Assembly (NCBI RefSeq): GCF_003355155.1
Contig: NZ_CP031320.1
Location: 6,871,861 to 6,935,860 of the forward strand
DNA from: Streptomyces armeniacus
GTDB lineage: Bacteria > Actinomycetota > Actinomycetes > Streptomycetales > Streptomycetaceae
Direction: 5' to 3'
DNA length: 64,000 bases
Shown here: one piece after another, positions 45,872 to 54,624 of the stretch
Numbering within the stretch: position 1 is the first letter of the stretch
How the letters are laid out: every line of letters starts with the position of its first letter
The notes under the pieces: generated by a model
What the model saw: only the letters and a program-made list of their open reading frames with translations
Databases searched by the model: none
What the model was told of the DNA's origin: nothing
Made by a program: the position numbers and the translations under genes

Positions 45872-46771
45872 ATGACCACCGCACCCGAGCGCACCGCCGA
45901 CCTGTACCCGACGCGCGGAACCACCGAGGTGGCGACGCCGCGACTGGACCCCGTTGTGTGGTCCGAACCGGGTACTCCGGGGCCGATCGAGGCCGCGGAT
46001 CTGGCGGCTTTCGAGCGGGACGGGTTCCTGGCGACGGAGCAGCTGATCACCCCTGACGAGGTGGCGCTCTACCGCGAGGAACTGGATCGGCTCACCTCCG
46101 GTCAGGAGATGCGGGACGACGAACGCTCGATCGTCGAGCCCAAGTCGCAGGACATCCGGACCGTGTTCGAGGTGCACAAACTGAGCGAGGTCTTCGCCGC
46201 TCTGGTGCGGGACCCGCGCGTGGTGGGCCGGGCGAGGCAGATCCTGGGATCGGACGTGTACGTCCACCAGTCCCGGATCAACGTCAAGCCGGGCTTCGGT
46301 GCCAGCGGTTTCTACTGGCACTCCGACTTCGAGACGTGGCACGCCGAGGACGGTCTGCCGAACATGCGGACCGTGTCGGTCTCGATCGCACTGACCGAGA
46401 ACTACGACACCAACGGCGGCTTGATGATCATGCCGGGGTCGCACAAGACCTTCCTCGGCTGCGCGGGCGCCACTCCGAAGGACAACTACAAGAAGTCACT
46501 GCAGATGCAGGAGGCGGGCACGCCGTCCGACGAGTCCCTGACCAAGTTCGCGGAGGAGCACGGCATCAAGCTCTTCACGGGCAAGGCCGGTTCGGCGACC
46601 TGGTTCGACTGCAACTGCATGCACGGAAGCGGTGACAACATCACTCCGTACCCGCGGAGCAATGTCTTCATCGTCTTCAACAGCGTGGAGAACGAGGCGG
46701 TCGAGCCGTTCGCCGCGCCGGTCCGCCGCCCCACCTTCATCGGGGCGCGGGACTTCACACCCGTGAAGTAA
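45872..46771 (+). CDS. ectD: Ectoine hydroxylase
   Basis: A non-haem Fe(II)/2-oxoglutarate dioxygenase that makes 5-hydroxyectoine. The 299-residue protein has the EctD signature FYWHSDFETWHAEDGLP, with iron ligands His150 and Asp152, and the third ligand His251 in FDCNCMHGSGDNITPYPRSN. 2-Oxoglutarate would be bound by the Arg of YPRSN. Complete and last in the ect operon, followed directly by two hairpins. Confidence 0.97.
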   Translation: MTTAPERTADLYPTRGTTEVATPRLDPVVWSEPGTPGPIEAADLAAFERDGFLATEQLITPDEVALYREELDRLTSGQEMRDDERSIVEPKSQDIRTVFEVHKLSEVFAALVRDPRVVGRARQILGSDVYVHQSRINVKPGFGASGFYWHSDFETWHAEDGLPNMRTVSVSIALTENYDTNGGLMIMPGSHKTFLGCAGATPKDNYKKSLQMQEAGTPSDESLTKFAEEHGIKLFTGKAGSATWFDCNCMHGSGDNITPYPRSNVFIVFNSVENEAVEPFAAPVRRPTFIGARDFTPVK

Positions 46772-46837
46772 CGGGGCCGTACGGCCCCGAGCCGCACACA
46801 GGCCGGGGCGGTTCCGCCCGGCGGAACCGCCCCGGCC
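46772..46837. terminator. ect operon terminator
   Basis: Just after the ectD stop, GGGGCCGTACGGCCCC is a perfect palindrome. A perfect 17-bp stem with a 3-nt loop follows: arms 46801-46817 (GGCCGGGGCGGTTCCGC) and 46821-46837. It lies between convergent genes and should stop both. Confidence 0.88.
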
Positions 46838-46871
46838 GTCCCGCGTGCCTCTGTACGCCCTACGCGTACGC

Positions 46872-47942
46872 CTACGCCTCCGCGAGCACCTCGAGGAGGC
46901 GGTCCACGTCCGCCTCCGTGTTGTACAGGTGGAACGCCGCCCGCAGGTTCCCCGCCCGTACGGACGCCTCCACGCCCGCCGCCTTCAGCCGTTCGGCGGC
47001 CGCCCCCTGGCCCGGCAGCGCCACGATCGGCGACCGGGCGTCCACCGGCAGCAGCCCCAGCTCCCGCGCGCCCGCGCGGCAGCGGTCGGCCAGCGCGAGG
47101 TCGTACGCGCCGATCCGCTCCGGGCCGAGCTCCTCGATGAGCGCGAACGAGTGCTGGGCCGCGATGTACGAGACGAACGCGGGCCGCTCGTCGAACCGGC
47201 GCGCGCTGTGCGCGAGTTCCGCGATCGGGCCGTAGCAGCTGTTCCACGGCTCCTCCCCCGCGACCCAGCCGGAGTTGAACGCCACCAGCTCGTCCGGACC
47301 CAGGTCCTCCGGCACCACCAGCAGGGAGACGCCGTGCGGGCACATCAGCCACTTGTACGAGCCGCACAGGAGGTAGTCGTAGTGCCGCGGGTCGAGGCGG
47401 AGCCAGCCCATCGCCTGCGTCGCGTCCACGACGATGCGGGTGCCGCCACCGGTGTCCCCGTGCTGGTCGGCGGCGGCGCGCAGCGCGGCCAGGTCGGCCA
47501 CGCGCCCGTCGGCTGACTGGACGGCGCTGACCGCCACCAGCGCCGTCTGCGGGCCGACCGCCTCGGCCAGCGTCTCCAGCGGGGCGCTGCGCAGCTTGAG
47601 GTCGGTGCGCACCGCGAACGGGTTCACCAGGGAGCTGAAGTCGTCGTCGGCGATGAGCACTTCGGCGCCGGACGGCAGCGCGCGGGCGATCAGCCCGGCG
47701 TGCGTGGCAACGGAGTTGCCCGCGGCGACGCGGTCCACGGGCACCCCGGCGATGCGTGCGAACCCGGCACGGGCGGCGGCGAGCGCCGTGAAGTTGTACT
47801 CGGGGCCCACCCGCCCGTGCGCCGCGTCGTCGGCGGCGGCCTTGAGCGCCTGCGCGGTGCGCAGCGGGAGCAGGCCGGTGGAGGCCGTGTTGAGGTACGT
47901 CTTCGTCAGCGGCGCGAACTCCGCGCCTCCCAGGCTCGTCAT
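46872..47942 (-). CDS. Class V aminotransferase-fold PLP enzyme
   Basis: A 356-residue class V (cysteine desulfurase/selenocysteine lyase-like) PLP enzyme. YLNTASTGLLPLRTAQAL opens the fold, GNSVATHAGLIARALPSGAEVLIADDDF is the PLP phosphate region, VDATQAMGWLRLD carries the Asp and Gln, and CGSYKWLMCPHGVSLLVV the Schiff-base Lys. No catalytic Cys loop of a desulfurase is obvious, so it may be an isopenicillin-epimerase-like or other lyase. The start at MTSLGG was preferred over a longer frame to 47978. It is convergent with the ect operon and separate from the downstream dehydrogenase by a repeat region. Confidence 0.85.
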   Translation of the reverse strand: MTSLGGAEFAPLTKTYLNTASTGLLPLRTAQALKAAADDAAHGRVGPEYNFTALAAARAGFARIAGVPVDRVAAGNSVATHAGLIARALPSGAEVLIADDDFSSLVNPFAVRTDLKLRSAPLETLAEAVGPQTALVAVSAVQSADGRVADLAALRAAADQHGDTGGGTRIVVDATQAMGWLRLDPRHYDYLLCGSYKWLMCPHGVSLLVVPEDLGPDELVAFNSGWVAGEEPWNSCYGPIAELAHSARRFDERPAFVSYIAAQHSFALIEELGPERIGAYDLALADRCRAGARELGLLPVDARSPIVALPGQGAAAERLKAAGVEASVRAGNLRAAFHLYNTEADVDRLLEVLAEA

Positions 47943-48085
47943 GGCGCCAGCTTGCTGCGGACGGGGGCCGCTGTCCATTGCGGCGTAACGTTCCGCCCCT
48001 CCAAGCCGCGCTTATCCGCGCAGCTCACCGCGGCCCACCGCAGCCCGCCCGGCGCACGGAAGGACGAACCTCAGCCACATCAAGC

Positions 48086-48197
48086 CCGTCCGGCGATTGA
48101 GGACGCCCCCGGCCACGACGGACCCGCGCGTGGCCACACACGTATCGGGCCACCCACCGGCCGGTGGCCGCCCCCTCCGTCCTCAAACGCCGGACGG
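48086..48197. repeat. Intergenic inverted repeat (CCGTCCGGCG family), copy 2
   Basis: CCGTCCGGCGATTGAGGAC (48086-48104) pairs with GTCCTCAAACGCCGGACGG (48179-48197) across about 75 bp. These arms match those at 33.4 kb except for one or two positions. It lies between the PLP enzyme start and the dehydrogenase stop and can form a terminator-like long hairpin. Confidence 0.8.
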
Positions 48198-48208
48198 GCT
48201 GAAAAGCC

Positions 48209-49744
48209 CTACGTGGCGGAGACGCGCCGCGGCAGGTTCAGGGGGTTGGACTCCCGCAGCTCCGGCGGGAGCAACGCCTCCGGCGTGTCCTGGTACGTGA
48301 CCGGCCGCAGCCACCGCTCGATCGCCGTCGCGCCCACGGACGTGGTGGGCGTGGTGGTGGCCGGGTACGGGCCGCCGTGCTGCTGTGCAGGCGCGACCGC
48401 GACCCCCGTCGGCCAGCCGTCCACCAGCACCCGCCCGGCGAGCCCGGTGAGCTGCCGCAGCAGCGCGGCGCCGCGGGCGTCCGCGTCCGTCCCGGCGGAC
48501 TCCGCTTCGCTCAGCTGAACGGTCGCGGTGAGGTTGCCGGACAGCCTGCCGAGTACGGCGATGATCTCGTCGTCGTCCTGGTAGCGGACGACGACGGTGA
48601 CCGGCCCGAAGCACTCCTCCAGCAGCAGCCGGTGCGGCCCGTCCGCGACGAGCTTCCCCGCGGGCACCGTGAGGACGCCCGCGCCGACACTGTTCCCGCC
48701 GTCCGCGTCGGGACGTACGGCCACGGGCGCCTCGACGCCGTCCAGTTCCGTACGGGACGCCACGCCCTCGATGAACGCGCTGAGCATCCGGCTGTCCAGC
48801 ATCGGCCCCGGCCCGACCGCGGCGACCTTGTCCGCGAGGCTGTCCAGCAGCCGGTCGCCGGCGTCGCCCTCCGGTACGAGGACCAGGCCGGGCTTGGTGC
48901 AGAACTGCCCGCTGCCGAGGGTCATCGAGCCCGCCAGCCCGCCGCCGATCTGCTCGGCGCGCTCCGCCGCGGCGGCCTCGGTGACCACCACCGGGTTCAG
49001 CGAGCCGAGTTCGCCGTGGAACGGGATCGGCACCGGACGGGCGGCGGCCGCGTCGAAGAGGGCGCGCCCGCCCCGTACGGAGCCGGTGAAGCCCGCGGCG
49101 GCGACCAGCGGGTGGCGGACCAGTTCGACGCCTGCCTCGAAGCCGTGCACGACGGAGACGGTGTCCTCCGGGAGCCCGACGCGTACGGCGGCGCGGCGCA
49201 GCGCGGCGCCGCACAGTTCGGAGGTCGCGGGGTGGTCCGGGTGCGCCTTGACGACGACGGGGCAGCCGGCGGCGAGCGCGCTGGCGGTGTCGCCGCCGGG
49301 CACGGAGAAGGCGAGCGGGAAGTTGCTGGCGCCGTAGACGGCGACGACGCCGAGCGGGATCTTGTAGCGCCGCAGGTCGGGCCGGGGCGGGGTGGCCGAG
49401 GGGTCGGGGTGGTCGATGACGATGCCGAGGTAGCGGCCGTCCTCCACCTCGTCGGCGAAGGCCCGCAGCTGGGCCGTCGTACGGCTCAGCTCGCCCCCGA
49501 GCCGTGCGTCGCCGAGCGCGCTCTCCGCGTCGGCGGTGCGCACGGTCTCCTCGCGTCCGGCCTCCAGTTCCTCCGCGGCGGCGCGGAGCAGCTCGACGCG
49601 GACGGTACGGTCGGCGAGCGCCTCACGCGCGGCGTGCGCGGCGCGTACGGCCGTGTCTACGCCGCTCGCGGTGGTCTCCACCCCGACCTGCTCACGCTGC
49701 TTTCCCGTACGGGGGTCGACGCTCCACACTGGTGCTGCTGCCAC
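48209..49744 (-). CDS. Aldehyde dehydrogenase, 2-ketoglutarate-semialdehyde type
   Basis: A 511-residue NADP-type aldehyde dehydrogenase like 2,5-dioxovalerate (alpha-ketoglutaric semialdehyde) dehydrogenase, the last step of sugar-acid and hydroxyproline breakdown. YKIPLGVVAVYGASNFPLAFSVPGGDTASALAAGCPVVVKAHPDHP is diagnostic of the subgroup. GFTGSVRGGRALFD is the cofactor motif, FHGELGSLNPVVV carries the general base, and GSGQFCTKPGLVLV the catalytic Cys. The GTG start has AAGGA upstream. The divergent IclR gene probably controls it. Partner sugar-acid genes are not visible. Confidence 0.88.
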   Translation of the reverse strand: MAAAPVWSVDPRTGKQREQVGVETTASGVDTAVRAAHAAREALADRTVRVELLRAAAEELEAGREETVRTADAESALGDARLGGELSRTTAQLRAFADEVEDGRYLGIVIDHPDPSATPPRPDLRRYKIPLGVVAVYGASNFPLAFSVPGGDTASALAAGCPVVVKAHPDHPATSELCGAALRRAAVRVGLPEDTVSVVHGFEAGVELVRHPLVAAAGFTGSVRGGRALFDAAAARPVPIPFHGELGSLNPVVVTEAAAAERAEQIGGGLAGSMTLGSGQFCTKPGLVLVPEGDAGDRLLDSLADKVAAVGPGPMLDSRMLSAFIEGVASRTELDGVEAPVAVRPDADGGNSVGAGVLTVPAGKLVADGPHRLLLEECFGPVTVVVRYQDDDEIIAVLGRLSGNLTATVQLSEAESAGTDADARGAALLRQLTGLAGRVLVDGWPTGVAVAPAQQHGGPYPATTTPTTSVGATAIERWLRPVTYQDTPEALLPPELRESNPLNLPRRVSAT

Positions 49745-49814
49745 GGGGCACGTTCCTTCTGCTTGGCGGGTGCTTGGTGCCGGGTCTGCCGGTTGCTTGC
49801 CACCCGGGACGCCT

Positions 49815-49832
49815 TGTTCGGTATGCTGAACA
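49815..49832. promoter_or_regulatory. Inverted repeat in the dehydrogenase/iclR divergent spacer
   Basis: TGTTCGGTATGCTGAACA has perfect TGTTC/GAACA ends and a partly symmetrical centre. TTCGGTATGCTGAA resembles IclR-type sites, and its midpoint lies about 75 bp from each start. It is probably bound by the adjacent IclR protein and overlaps promoters of one or both genes. Confidence 0.5.
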
Positions 49833-49897
49833 GCGTCTCCGTGAGTGAATGTCCCACCGGGGACTTTATGGCGGTGTGAACAGAGGGGTCAAGGTCG

Positions 49898-50668
49898 ATG
49901 TCAGCTGTCGAGACGGGCGGTTCGCAGGTCAAGTCGGCGGTACGGACGGTGGAGCTGCTCGAGTTCTTCGCCGGGCGCCCCGGCATGCACTCGCTCGCGG
50001 CCGTCCAGGAGAACGTCGGGTACCCCAAGTCGAGCCTCTACATGCTCCTGCGCACCCTCGTGGACCTCGGCTGGGTGGAGACCGACTCCACCGGCACGCG
50101 CTACGGCATCGGCGTACGCGCCCTGCTCGTCGGCACCTCGTACATCGACGGCGACGAGGTCGTCGCCTCCGCCCGGCCCACCCTGGACCGGCTCTCGGAC
50201 GACACCACCGAGACGATCCACCTGGCCCGGCTCGACGGCACCAACGTCGTCTATCTGGCCACCCGCCAGTCGCAGCACTATCTGCGTCCCTTCACGCGCG
50301 TCGGGCGGCGGCTCCCCGCGCACTCCACCTCGCTGGGCAAGGCGCTGCTCGCCACCCACACCGACGAGCAGGTGCGCAAGCTGCTGCCGGAGACGCTGCC
50401 GTCGCTCACCGAACACACCCTGACCGACCGGGAGAAGCTGATCGAGGAGCTGCATCTCGTACGGGAGCAGGGGTACGCCGTGGACCGCGAGGAGAACACG
50501 CTGGGGCTGCGCTGCTTCGGCATCGCGATCCCGTACCGCACTCCCGCGCGTGACGCCATCAGCTGCTCCGTGCCGGTGGCGCGGCTGACGCCCGCGCACG
50601 AGCAGCTGATCAAGGACGCGCTGTTCGACGCGCGGGACCGGCTGGCGCTGGCCACTCGCCGCCTCTGA
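49898..50668 (+). CDS. IclR-family transcriptional regulator
   Basis: A 256-residue regulator. The winged helix (about residues 12-70) reads VKSAVRTVELLEFFAGRPGMHSLAAVQENVGYPKSSLYMLLRTLVDLGWVE. The effector domain follows, with TTETIHLARLDGTNVVYLATRQS, RLPAHSTSLGKALLA and YAVDREENTLGLRCFGIAIPYR. IclR proteins often control catabolism of sugar acids or aromatics, and here the divergent partner is a ketoglutarate-semialdehyde-type dehydrogenase, which fits. GAGGGG precedes the ATG. Confidence 0.92.
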   Translation: MSAVETGGSQVKSAVRTVELLEFFAGRPGMHSLAAVQENVGYPKSSLYMLLRTLVDLGWVETDSTGTRYGIGVRALLVGTSYIDGDEVVASARPTLDRLSDDTTETIHLARLDGTNVVYLATRQSQHYLRPFTRVGRRLPAHSTSLGKALLATHTDEQVRKLLPETLPSLTEHTLTDREKLIEELHLVREQGYAVDREENTLGLRCFGIAIPYRTPARDAISCSVPVARLTPAHEQLIKDALFDARDRLALATRRL

Positions 50669-50796
50669 CGGCGGCGGGCTCCCGAGCGGAGAGCTCCCGG
50701 GCAGCCCCCGGGCGTAGGCCCTCTCCCCCGCGCGGGGGAGGCGGATCACCGTACGGACCGACGTGCCCGTACGGTGCCGCGCGGGAGCGTGACCGT

Positions 50797-51951
50797 ATGA
50801 CACAGACACGGCTCTCTCCGACCCGTTCCGGTGCGGCGCAGGGCACCGGTTCTTCCGGCGCCGCTGCCGCCGCCGCTCCCTCCGCCTCCGGCACGGCGCC
50901 TCCGCGGGAACGCGAAAACGGCCTCCGCGCGCGCGGCGCCGCCTGCCTCGTCGCGGTCCTGGCGTGCGTGCCGTACATCACGCTAAAGATCATCTGGATC
51001 TGCGGCGGCGAACTGGGCATCCCCGCGGACAGCTCGCTCCTCGAACCCGGGAACGCGGCCCTCATGCGCGCCGTCAACGGCCTCACCGTCCTGATGGACG
51101 CGGTCGTCATCGCCCTCGCCCTGCTGCTCGCCCGCCCCTGGGGCCGCCGGGCCCCGGCCTGGCTGCCGGTGCTGCCCGCGTGGCTGGCGACCGGGCTGCT
51201 GGCGCCGATCATGGTCGGCCTCCCCGTCACGCTGCTCGTCGGCGGGGGCGGCGAGAAGTCCGCGGAGGAGCGCGAGTTCCTCGCGGAGTGGGTGTTCGGC
51301 GTCGTCTACGGCGGGTTCGCCGTGCAGGGGCTGGCGCTGGGCGCGCTGTTCGTCTGGTACGCGCGGGACCGCTGGGGCCACCTGTGGCGCGGCCGTACGG
51401 GCGACCTGCCGTACGGCGCCACGGGTGCGGCGCGTCGGGCAGCCGCGGTCGGCGCGCTGCTGCTCGCGGTGCTGCCGCTGGTCATGAACGTGCTGTGGGC
51501 GGCCGGTTCGACGGCCGGGCTCGACGAGGACATGGCCGCCGACGCGGACGCCGGGCTGTACGCGCGCTCGGCGGTCAACGCGCTGTTCCTGCTCGCGGGC
51601 GTCGGCGGGCTGCTCGTGCTGGCGTTCCACCGCCGTCGCGGGCCGGGCACCGGGGTACGGCTGGCGGTGCCGTTCGGGCTGGCGTGGACCGGCTCGGGGG
51701 CGGTGGCCTGCTGGGGCGCCTGGATGATGTTCGGCGCGCTGACCGTCGAGGAGGTCTCGGAGCAGCCGACCCCGCTGATGAGCCTGACCTACGCTGTGCA
51801 GATGACCGTCGGGGTAGTCATCGTGACGGCCGGAGCGCACTTCCTCGCCGAACGCGCCGCGGCCACCGCGGACGTGGCGGCCACCGCGGACGTGGCGGCC
51901 ACCGCGGACGTGGCGGCCACCGCGGACGTGACGGCCCGGCGTACGGGATGA
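50797..51951 (+). CDS. Polytopic membrane protein linked to a two-component system
   Basis: A 384-residue protein with about seven membrane helices, e.g. AACLVAVLACVPYITLKIIWI, LMDAVVIALALLLARPW, WLATGLLAPIMVGLPVTLLVG, VGALLLAVLPLVMNVLW and AVQMTVGVVIVTAGAHFLAE. No domain is recognised. The N-terminus is an Ala/Ser/Pro tail, and the C-terminus ends in four copies of AATADV from an 18-bp tandem repeat. Its stop overlaps the histidine kinase start (ATGA), so it is co-translated with the sensor pair and may be its partner or target. Confidence 0.8.
   Translation: MTQTRLSPTRSGAAQGTGSSGAAAAAAPSASGTAPPRERENGLRARGAACLVAVLACVPYITLKIIWICGGELGIPADSSLLEPGNAALMRAVNGLTVLMDAVVIALALLLARPWGRRAPAWLPVLPAWLATGLLAPIMVGLPVTLLVGGGGEKSAEEREFLAEWVFGVVYGGFAVQGLALGALFVWYARDRWGHLWRGRTGDLPYGATGAARRAAAVGALLLAVLPLVMNVLWAAGSTAGLDEDMAADADAGLYARSAVNALFLLAGVGGLLVLAFHRRRGPGTGVRLAVPFGLAWTGSGAVACWGAWMMFGALTVEEVSEQPTPLMSLTYAVQMTVGVVIVTAGAHFLAERAAATADVAATADVAATADVAATADVTARRTG
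51859..51930 (+). repeat. Four 18-bp tandem repeats at a membrane-protein 3' end
   Basis: GCGGCCACCGCGGACGTG is repeated four times without change at 51859-51876, 51877-51894, 51895-51912 and 51913-51930. The copies encode AATADV four times in the cytoplasmic or external tail of the membrane protein. Perfect identity suggests recent expansion or active slippage. Confidence 0.9.
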
Positions 51952-53363
51952 CCCGGGCGAGCCGTGCCGCGGCGTCCCTCCGCCGCACCCGTACGGTGCT
52001 CGGCCGCGGGCTGGGGCAGCGCGCACGGCTGCGCTGGGTGCACCAACTCCTCGGCGGCGCGCTCCTCATGCCGTACTTCCTGCTCCTGCTGGCGCTGCTG
52101 CCGCTGCTGCTGCCGGTGACCTCGGAGCCGTTCCGCGACCTGGGCATGCAGTTCCTCGCGTACGGCCTGAGCCTGCCGCTCGTCGCCGCGACCGGGCTGC
52201 TGTTCCCGCTGGTGCGGACGCTGGAGACGTACGCGGCGCAGGCCCTGTGCGCGGTGCCCGCCGGCGCGCTGGCGCGCGGGCCCGCCGTGTCGTGGGCGGC
52301 GCGGCGCCGTACGGCGGGCTGGTTCGCGCTGCACCTGGGGACGGGCGCGCTGGTCAGCGGGGTGAGCCTGGCGGTGCCGCCGATGGCGGCGGTGCTGCTG
52401 CTGGTGCCGTTCGTGCCCGCCCTGCGGGTACGGGAGTGGTGGGACCCGTGGGCGGACTTCGTGTCCGGGCCGTGGTCCTGGACGGCGCCTCTCCTCGGCG
52501 TCGCCCTGCTGGCCGGGACGGTCGCCACCGCGCACGTGGGGGGCGCGCTCTGCGCGCGCTGGGCACCCGTACTGCTCGGTCCGACGCCCGCCGACCAGCT
52601 CGCGGCGGCCGAGCAGCGGGCGGCCGCCCTCGCCGCGCGCAACCGGCTGGCGCGCGAGCTGCACGACTCCGTCGGGCACGCGCTCAGCACGGTCACGCTG
52701 CAGGCGAGCGCGGCCCGGCGAGTGCTGGACGCGGACCCGGAGTTCGCGCGTGAGGCGCTGAACGCCATCGAGGACACGGCACGCGAAGCCGTCGCCGAAC
52801 TGGACTCCGTCCTCGGCGTCCTGCGCGAGGAGCACGACGGCGAGGACACCGATGCGGCCGGCGGCGGCACGGCGGGCGCGCACCCCGCGCCCGTACTCGC
52901 CGACGGGCTCGGCGGCCTGCTGCGCCGCGTGCGTACGGCGGGCGTACGCGTCGACCGCACGGGCGACGGCGACGCCGCGCTGCGCGCCCTGCCCCCGCAC
53001 ACGGCGCGCGAGGGCTACCGCATCGTGCAGGAGGGCCTGAGCAACGTGCTCCGGCACGCGCCCGGTCAGCGTGTACGGCTCGGACTGTCCGTCACCGAAC
53101 AGGAGTTGTGCATCACCATGACGAACCCTCTGCCCACGGCACCCGCCTCCGGCGCGCTCCGCGCGGCCGGCATGGGCGGGCGGGGGCTGCGCGGGATCGC
53201 CGAGCGGGCGATCCTGCTCGGCGGTACGGCGGACGCGGGCCCGTACGACGGCGGCTGGCGGCTGACGGCACGGCTGCCGCTCGGCGGCGGTACGGGCAGC
53301 GATACGGGCGACGCGGGCGGTACGGGCGGTACCGGCGACGGCACCGCCGGGAGCGCGCGGTGA
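51948..53363 (+). CDS. Two-component sensor histidine kinase (HisKA_3, NarL-type partner)
   Basis: A 471-residue membrane kinase. Four to five hydrophobic segments occupy the first 220 residues (LLMPYFLLLLALLPLLLPV, FALHLGTGALVSGVSLAVPP, and so on). ARNRLARELHDSVGHALSTVTLQASAARRVL is the HisKA_3 dimerisation domain with the phosphorylated His. The HATPase region has EGYRIVQEGLSNVLRHAPGQ (N box) and GMGGRGLRGIAERAILLGG (G box). No periplasmic sensing loop is large enough to be a domain, so it may sense the membrane. Its end overlaps the response regulator start (GTGA). The C-terminal tail is Gly/Thr-rich. Confidence 0.9.
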   Translation: MTRASRAAASLRRTRTVLGRGLGQRARLRWVHQLLGGALLMPYFLLLLALLPLLLPVTSEPFRDLGMQFLAYGLSLPLVAATGLLFPLVRTLETYAAQALCAVPAGALARGPAVSWAARRRTAGWFALHLGTGALVSGVSLAVPPMAAVLLLVPFVPALRVREWWDPWADFVSGPWSWTAPLLGVALLAGTVATAHVGGALCARWAPVLLGPTPADQLAAAEQRAAALAARNRLARELHDSVGHALSTVTLQASAARRVLDADPEFAREALNAIEDTAREAVAELDSVLGVLREEHDGEDTDAAGGGTAGAHPAPVLADGLGGLLRRVRTAGVRVDRTGDGDAALRALPPHTAREGYRIVQEGLSNVLRHAPGQRVRLGLSVTEQELCITMTNPLPTAPASGALRAAGMGGRGLRGIAERAILLGGTADAGPYDGGWRLTARLPLGGGTGSDTGDAGGTGGTGDGTAGSAR

Positions 53364-54043
53364 GCGCCCCCGGCGCCCCCGGCGCGCGCACTCCGCCGCT
53401 GCGTCTCGTCCTCGCCGACGACGAGCGCCTCGTCCGCACCGCCCTGCGCGCCATCCTCGGCGCCGAGCCCGACATGACGGTCGTCGGCGAGGCGGCGACC
53501 GGCGCGGAGGCGGTCTCCGTCATCCGCGAGACCCGCCCGGACGTCGCGCTGATGGACGTGCGGATGCCCGAGGTCGACGGCATCCGCGCCACCGAGCAGC
53601 TGCTGGGCGGCATGGGCGAGGACGCGCCGCGCATCGTCGTCGTGACGACCTTCGAGAACGACTCGTACGTCTACGACGCCCTCCGCGCCGGTGCGAGCGG
53701 CTTCCTGCTGAAGCGGGCGGCGGCCGACGAACTCGTGCGGGCCGTACGCCTGGTGGCGCACAGCGACTCGCTGCTGTTCCCCTCGGCGGTACGCGCGCTG
53801 GCCGCTCGTTACGCGCCCGAGCGCGGCGGCGAGGCGCTGCGCGCCCGCCTCACCGAACGCGAGGCCGAGGTGCTGCGGCTGATGGCGCGAGGCCTGACGA
53901 ACGCGGAGATCGCGACCCGTATGGAGGTCGGCGCGGCCACCACGAAGACGCATGTGGCCTCGGTGCTGTCGAAGCTGGGCGCGCGCGACCGTACGCAGGC
54001 GGTCATCGCCGCGTACGAGCAGGGATTCGTCAGGCCGGGATGA
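53360..54043 (+). CDS. NarL/LuxR-family response regulator
   Basis: A 227-residue regulator. The receiver domain has LVLADDERLV (acidic pair), phosphoacceptor Asp66 in DVALMDVRMPEVDG, TTF with the switch Thr, and LKRA with the Lys. The C-terminal LuxR helix-turn-helix reads LTEREAEVLRLMARGLTNAEIATRMEVGAATTKTHVASVLSKLGARDRTQAV. It is coupled to the preceding kinase by a 4-bp overlap and ends 14 bp inside the convergent SRPBCC gene. Targets are unknown; the membrane-protein gene heading the operon is a candidate. Confidence 0.93.
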   Translation: MSAPGAPGARTPPLRLVLADDERLVRTALRAILGAEPDMTVVGEAATGAEAVSVIRETRPDVALMDVRMPEVDGIRATEQLLGGMGEDAPRIVVVTTFENDSYVYDALRAGASGFLLKRAAADELVRAVRLVAHSDSLLFPSAVRALAARYAPERGGEALRARLTEREAEVLRLMARGLTNAEIATRMEVGAATTKTHVASVLSKLGARDRTQAVIAAYEQGFVRPG

Positions 54044-54566
54044 CGCGGCGCAGCAGCCGCACGTACGGGCTCCAGCACGCCGGTGCGGCGACCGTGCCGG
54101 TGCAGGCGCGTTCGGCGCGGTCCATGGCGTCCTCCAGCACCGCGTCGTGGCACCAGCGGAAGAACAGCGGCCAGCTGAGCCGGGCGGCGCCGCGTACGTG
54201 CATGGCCAGGGTGTGCCGCAGGACGACGCCGGACGGCCCTTGCGGTCCGGGCGATGCGGGCGGCCCGGACCGCCCCTCCTGGCCGTACGGCAGCGGGTGC
54301 ACGGTGAACTCGTGGAAGCCCAGGAAGCCGCGCGGCGCGCTGAACCGGAAGCGGACCCACTGGCCCGGCGCGTACCCGGCGACGCCGTACCGCACCGGTC
54401 CGTGCCCGCCGTACGCCCCCTCGCCGAGCGCGCGGTCCAGCGTCAGCGGGGGCCAGTCGGTGCCCGGCCAGAGCCGGTCGTCCGGTCCGGCGAGCCCGTC
54501 GATGAGGGCTCCCGCCTCGTGCGCGGGCACGGGCAGCAGGCGCTCGTGCACGTTGTACACCGCCAT
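54030..54566 (-). CDS. SRPBCC-type (DUF2867-like) protein
   Basis: A 178-residue protein with the helix-grip pattern of SRPBCC proteins: YNVHERLLPVPAHEAGALIDGLAGPDDRLWPG, a beta-rich middle (GQWVRFRFSAPRGFLGFHEFTVHPLP, GVVLRHTLAMHVRGAARLSWPLFFRWCHDAVLEDAMDRAE) and a long C-terminal helix. Such proteins bind hydrophobic ligands, but none can be named. It is divergent from a TetR gene, with two operator-like sites between them, so it is probably repressed by TetR. Its 3' end overlaps the response regulator gene by 14 bp. Confidence 0.8.
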   Translation of the reverse strand: MAVYNVHERLLPVPAHEAGALIDGLAGPDDRLWPGTDWPPLTLDRALGEGAYGGHGPVRYGVAGYAPGQWVRFRFSAPRGFLGFHEFTVHPLPYGQEGRSGPPASPGPQGPSGVVLRHTLAMHVRGAARLSWPLFFRWCHDAVLEDAMDRAERACTGTVAAPACWSPYVRLLRRVIPA

Positions 54567-54578
54567 GACGGCCTCCTT

Positions 54579-54619
54579 TTAGAGACACCTCTCTAATACT
54601 TTTGGAGAGTGTACTCTAA
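54579..54619. promoter_or_regulatory. Pair of TetR-type operators
   Basis: TTAGAG-N6-CTCTAA at 54579-54596 and TTGGAG-N6-CTCTAA at 54602-54619 share the same half-sites and have centres 23 bp apart. The pair fills the 58-bp spacer between the SRPBCC and TetR starts. Matching tandem operators in a divergent spacer are typical of TetR autoregulation. Confidence 0.7.
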
Positions 54620-54624
54620 AACCC

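Noticed and set aside
51859..51930. Possible CRISPR-like array in the membrane-protein gene
   Set aside because: Perfect head-to-tail 18-bp repeats with no spacers; a coding minisatellite.
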